Shown piece by piece: positions 5,817 through 8,404 of a DNA stretch of 8,404 bases. Position numbers and translations under genes: made by a program. The stretch lies in assembly GCA_024278285.1 (NCBI GenBank), contig JAJRTM010000010.1:1-8404 (forward strand), given 5' to 3'. The DNA is from Planctomycetota bacterium. Its GTDB lineage: Bacteria; Planctomycetota; Planctomycetia; Planctomycetales; Planctomycetaceae. Every line of letters begins with the position of its first letter. Position 1 is the first letter of the stretch. The notes below the pieces were generated by a model. It saw only the letters and a list, made by a program, of their open reading frames with translations. It did no database searches and was not told the DNA's origin.

Positions 5817-8404
5817 CTATTTTTGTTTTGTTTTGTATTTGGAAAGAATAAACGTACGCTTTTTTTGGGATAGTTTTTCGGGTTTAATATTCTCTCTTTT
5901 GGCTTCTACGTCTGTTTTGTCCCTTTTCTTTTTCAGTAGCTTATTGATCTGCTCTTCATTGAGGATTTCATTGAGAGAACGCTGCCCATTTTTCTGTACC
6001 GCCTTGAGCCAGATATCTTTTTCTTTCAGTTGATCGAAATTCGGTATCACATAGATATTTTTAGCAGTCTGTCCGCTGAGGATGCCATCTTTATTTTTTG
6101 TTTGTTGCCGGCGACCGCGAATTAACAAATGGCATCGTAAATCGAGACTTTCTGGCGGGTCTTTTGTCTTGTTGGTTATGGTCTGTTCAACCAGCAGGCT
6201 TCCATTTTCAAGTTTTGTCAATTGTACCGCCATGTGCACATCTCCGAGTCCGACCAGATAGTTGCGGTAAACTCGAAATGGATAACTAACCCCGGCTCCT
6301 CCCAAGTCGAATTCAATCGAAAGCATTTGTTCGCCGACACCTGTTTGTGAGGGAAGTTTGATCGAAATTGGCAACGACACTTCTGAATTTGTCAATGCAG
6401 AAATCGGGAATTCACGCGGTTGAATTTCCCAACCCTCAGCCGGGTGGACATGAACTTTTCCCTGCACATTCCAGGGGAACGAGTTACGTATAACGATATT
6501 GTCTTCATGCTCTGCAGATGAACTGGCAATGCGTCCTTTTTCGAAATGGATTCCCATTCTCCACAAGGCGAGTTCTCGGGAGCACCCGGTAAGAATTTGC
6601 GGGACATTGCTGGCAACAATTTTCTGCCGCCCGTTCTTTGGGGATCCCATTAACCGCGATTCATCTCCCCAGATTGTTTTAAGAACAACTTCATCTCCCA
6701 GGTAAATTTCTTCTTCCGTGCGATCTTTATTCCAAATCACCATGACTGCATCTTCATCTCGCAAAAAAATGTGATTCGTGCTGTTGTTCGGTAACTGAAT
6801 TGAGCCCGCATATTCACTTCCATTAAGTGCCAATGCAATACTTCGCCACGGAAGGAACAACTCCGAAGGGGAACCATCAGGCTTCAACAGACCGTACTGT
6901 TTATCAAAAACAGCATAAGAAAAGATGAGGTCCGCCCCACATCGCTTGGCACCAATCAACCGTTTAACCAGGCTGTTGGCACGTTTGTCGGGGTCGCTGT
7001 CCGCTTCTGCTTTATCTGCTTTAACGATAAGCCAGGCTTCATAGTTTGCCGCATGAATATCCTGTACTGATTTTGTAATCGATTCGATCGTTTGAGTTTC
7101 GTCAAAAACAACAGAAAGAAAATTACGATTCAATGATCGTTTTGAATCGACAGGAGAACCGACATTCCAGCGAACCCCTAATTGCCTGATTTGTCCGATG
7201 CGTTGTAATTCCTTGCGGATTTTTTCCATCGTGTCACTGAAGCCGGGCATCCCAACAAAACTTGAATCCTGATCGTCCCCTAATTGCCAGCGAGTAACCG
7301 TGGGAGAATAAAGTGCCATCACCTGGTTAACATCCTGTCTCCAGACAATGGGTGGAGAAGTAAACAACTCGCTGATGCCTGTCCATTGTTCGGCATATTT
7401 TTTTCTAATTATTTCTGGCGGATTAACAAGCATCCCAATGGGAATGATCGATTGATTACGCAAGCCCGTCAACAAATGGCCCGATTCACTTGAGTGCAGA
7501 GAAAACGCATCTCGCCAGACAGGTGTTTTGACCCAGTTGATACCTGACTCTCTTGTAATGGCAAGCAAATCAGCATTCGGGATACGATTCCTTGTTCCAG
7601 AAAGATTCCAGCCGAATTCTCCTTTTTTAGGTGCTTCTCCCACTAAATTTAAGACGGCAAAGGATGTCCTTTTGCGAACGATAATTTCACCATTTCTCCA
7701 CAGAGAGGCCCGGACACGATAATATCCAGGGGGATAAACTTCCAAGTCCCAACTGGTTTCGTCCGGTTTATCCTGATCTACTTTCGTATTGAACTGGTAA
7801 GAAGTTTTATCGATAATTTTCCCGTTGACATCTTCCGAATGCATTCGTAATTCGTATTGATAGAGTTCTTTTCCAAGAGAACGGTCCAATCCCGTTGCAC
7901 TGCTGCGAATAGTGACTTTGGAACGGGCTTGCCGAAAGTGAGTTTCAAAGTTACTCACCAGACTGAGTCGAGGCAATTTTCCGATCGTGATATTATCGAA
8001 CCAGGCTGAACCACTGATATCCATATTCTCGCTATGAATAATGTGACAACCGACAACGACATATTTCACTTCAGGATCAGGCACAATCGGCGGCAAATTC
8101 AATTGCACCCACTCTTTGTGCGTGCCGGATACAGGGGCAGTCACCACACGCCTGATCCGTTGTTTGCGGTGGTTCAAAAAAGAAAAAGAAACAACGGCTG
8201 CATCAAACTTCATTCCCTGGGTCAGAATGGAAGCCTGCATCACATAAGAATGTTTTGAATCTATTTGAAGAGCAGGAGAATAGTAAACTGCACCGCTGCC
8301 ATTGATATCAATCCGCAAACTTCGCTTGCCGGTAGCTGCATGGGAATAGTCAATTTCAGCCAGAACATATTTGCGAAATTCAGTCCCTTGGCGCCTGACC
8401 CAAT
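5817..8404 (-). CDS. Large multidomain glycosidase-like protein, 5' end outside the window
   Basis: Specific activity unknown; probably a secreted or surface protein acting on or binding carbohydrate. The frame runs unbroken to the right edge, giving 861 visible residues. A TTG at 8318 is in frame, but the upstream codons read WVRRQGTEF...EIDYSHAATGKRSLR, which continues the same beta-sandwich, so the real start and any signal peptide lie outside. Domains by eye: carbohydrate-binding-like jelly roll (1 to ~130); beta-rich Ig-like region (~130-255); TIM-barrel-like region (~275-530) with NWVKTPVWRD (around Trp290), WQLGDDQD (372-379) and LPWRSIALAL (around Trp519); a beta segment with AVMVIWNKD (around Trp557); and NEW3/Ig-like sandwiches (~640-800). 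The usual Asn-Glu acid/base motif of clan GH-A barrels is not seen at WQLGDD, so the barrel may be non-catalytic or use other residues. The last ~40 residues are very Lys-rich. It converges on the PPi-PEPCK gene with 567 bp between. Confidence 0.85.
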   Translation of the reverse strand, partial: WVRRQGTEFRKYVLAEIDYSHAATGKRSLRIDINGSGAVYYSPALQIDSKHSYVMQASILTQGMKFDAAVVSFSFLNHRKQRIRRVVTAPVSGTHKEWVQLNLPPIVPDPEVKYVVVGCHIIHSENMDISGSAWFDNITIGKLPRLSLVSNFETHFRQARSKVTIRSSATGLDRSLGKELYQYELRMHSEDVNGKIIDKTSYQFNTKVDQDKPDETSWDLEVYPPGYYRVRASLWRNGEIIVRKRTSFAVLNLVGEAPKKGEFGWNLSGTRNRIPNADLLAITRESGINWVKTPVWRDAFSLHSSESGHLLTGLRNQSIIPIGMLVNPPEIIRKKYAEQWTGISELFTSPPIVWRQDVNQVMALYSPTVTRWQLGDDQDSSFVGMPGFSDTMEKIRKELQRIGQIRQLGVRWNVGSPVDSKRSLNRNFLSVVFDETQTIESITKSVQDIHAANYEAWLIVKADKAEADSDPDKRANSLVKRLIGAKRCGADLIFSYAVFDKQYGLLKPDGSPSELFLPWRSIALALNGSEYAGSIQLPNNSTNHIFLRDEDAVMVIWNKDRTEEEIYLGDEVVLKTIWGDESRLMGSPKNGRQKIVASNVPQILTGCSRELALWRMGIHFEKGRIASSSAEHEDNIVIRNSFPWNVQGKVHVHPAEGWEIQPREFPISALTNSEVSLPISIKLPSQTGVGEQMLSIEFDLGGAGVSYPFRVYRNYLVGLGDVHMAVQLTKLENGSLLVEQTITNKTKDPPESLDLRCHLLIRGRRQQTKNKDGILSGQTAKNIYVIPNFDQLKEKDIWLKAVQKNGQRSLNEILNEEQINKLLKKKRDKTDVEAKRENIKPEKLSQKKRTFILSKYKTKQK

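Overview
The window looks like chromosomal DNA of a planctomycete (order Planctomycetales, Gimesia/Rubinisphaera-like). The reasons are a moderate GC content by eye, very long single genes, no obvious Shine-Dalgarno sequences, a DUF3299-type protein, a large secreted-type multidomain glycosidase-like protein, and intergenic repeats of a kind I associate with planctomycete genomes. The genus is an inference and cannot be fixed from the sequence.

Layout. Bases 3-647 (+) encode the C-terminal part, or all, of a DUF3299-like protein; its reading frame is open to the left edge. A likely intrinsic terminator follows at 662-702. Bases 703-1589 contain no gene but hold an elaborate nested palindrome: outer terminal repeats at 822-844 and 1247-1269, and inner repeats at 1010-1053 and 1183-1226. 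It is flanked by hairpin-forming direct repeats at 722-756 and 1286-1319, and its left terminal repeat is split by a 123-bp insertion. A candidate promoter lies at 1590-1619.

Bases 1737-5249 (+) encode a 1170-residue protein that I assign to the pyrophosphate-type phosphoenolpyruvate carboxykinases (PPi-PEPCK). It carries, in PEPCK order, a metal-ligand Lys region, a metal-ligand His region, a glycine-rich kinase loop and an FGGQR motif. Its predicted role is interconversion of PEP and oxaloacetate using Pi/PPi in place of a nucleotide.

Bases 5250-5816 separate this gene from a convergent neighbour and hold two unrelated inverted-repeat elements: a 110-bp hairpin repeat (5298-5407) and a 244-bp element with perfect 30-bp terminal inverted repeats (5517-5760). 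Bases 5817-8404 (-) encode a large beta-sandwich / TIM-barrel / Ig-like protein whose 5' end lies beyond the right edge.

The three genes do not form an evident pathway. I see no CRISPR array, tRNA, rRNA, phage or defence genes. The most interesting points are the PPi-PEPCK assignment and the repeat architecture, especially the compensatory base changes between the two inner hairpins.
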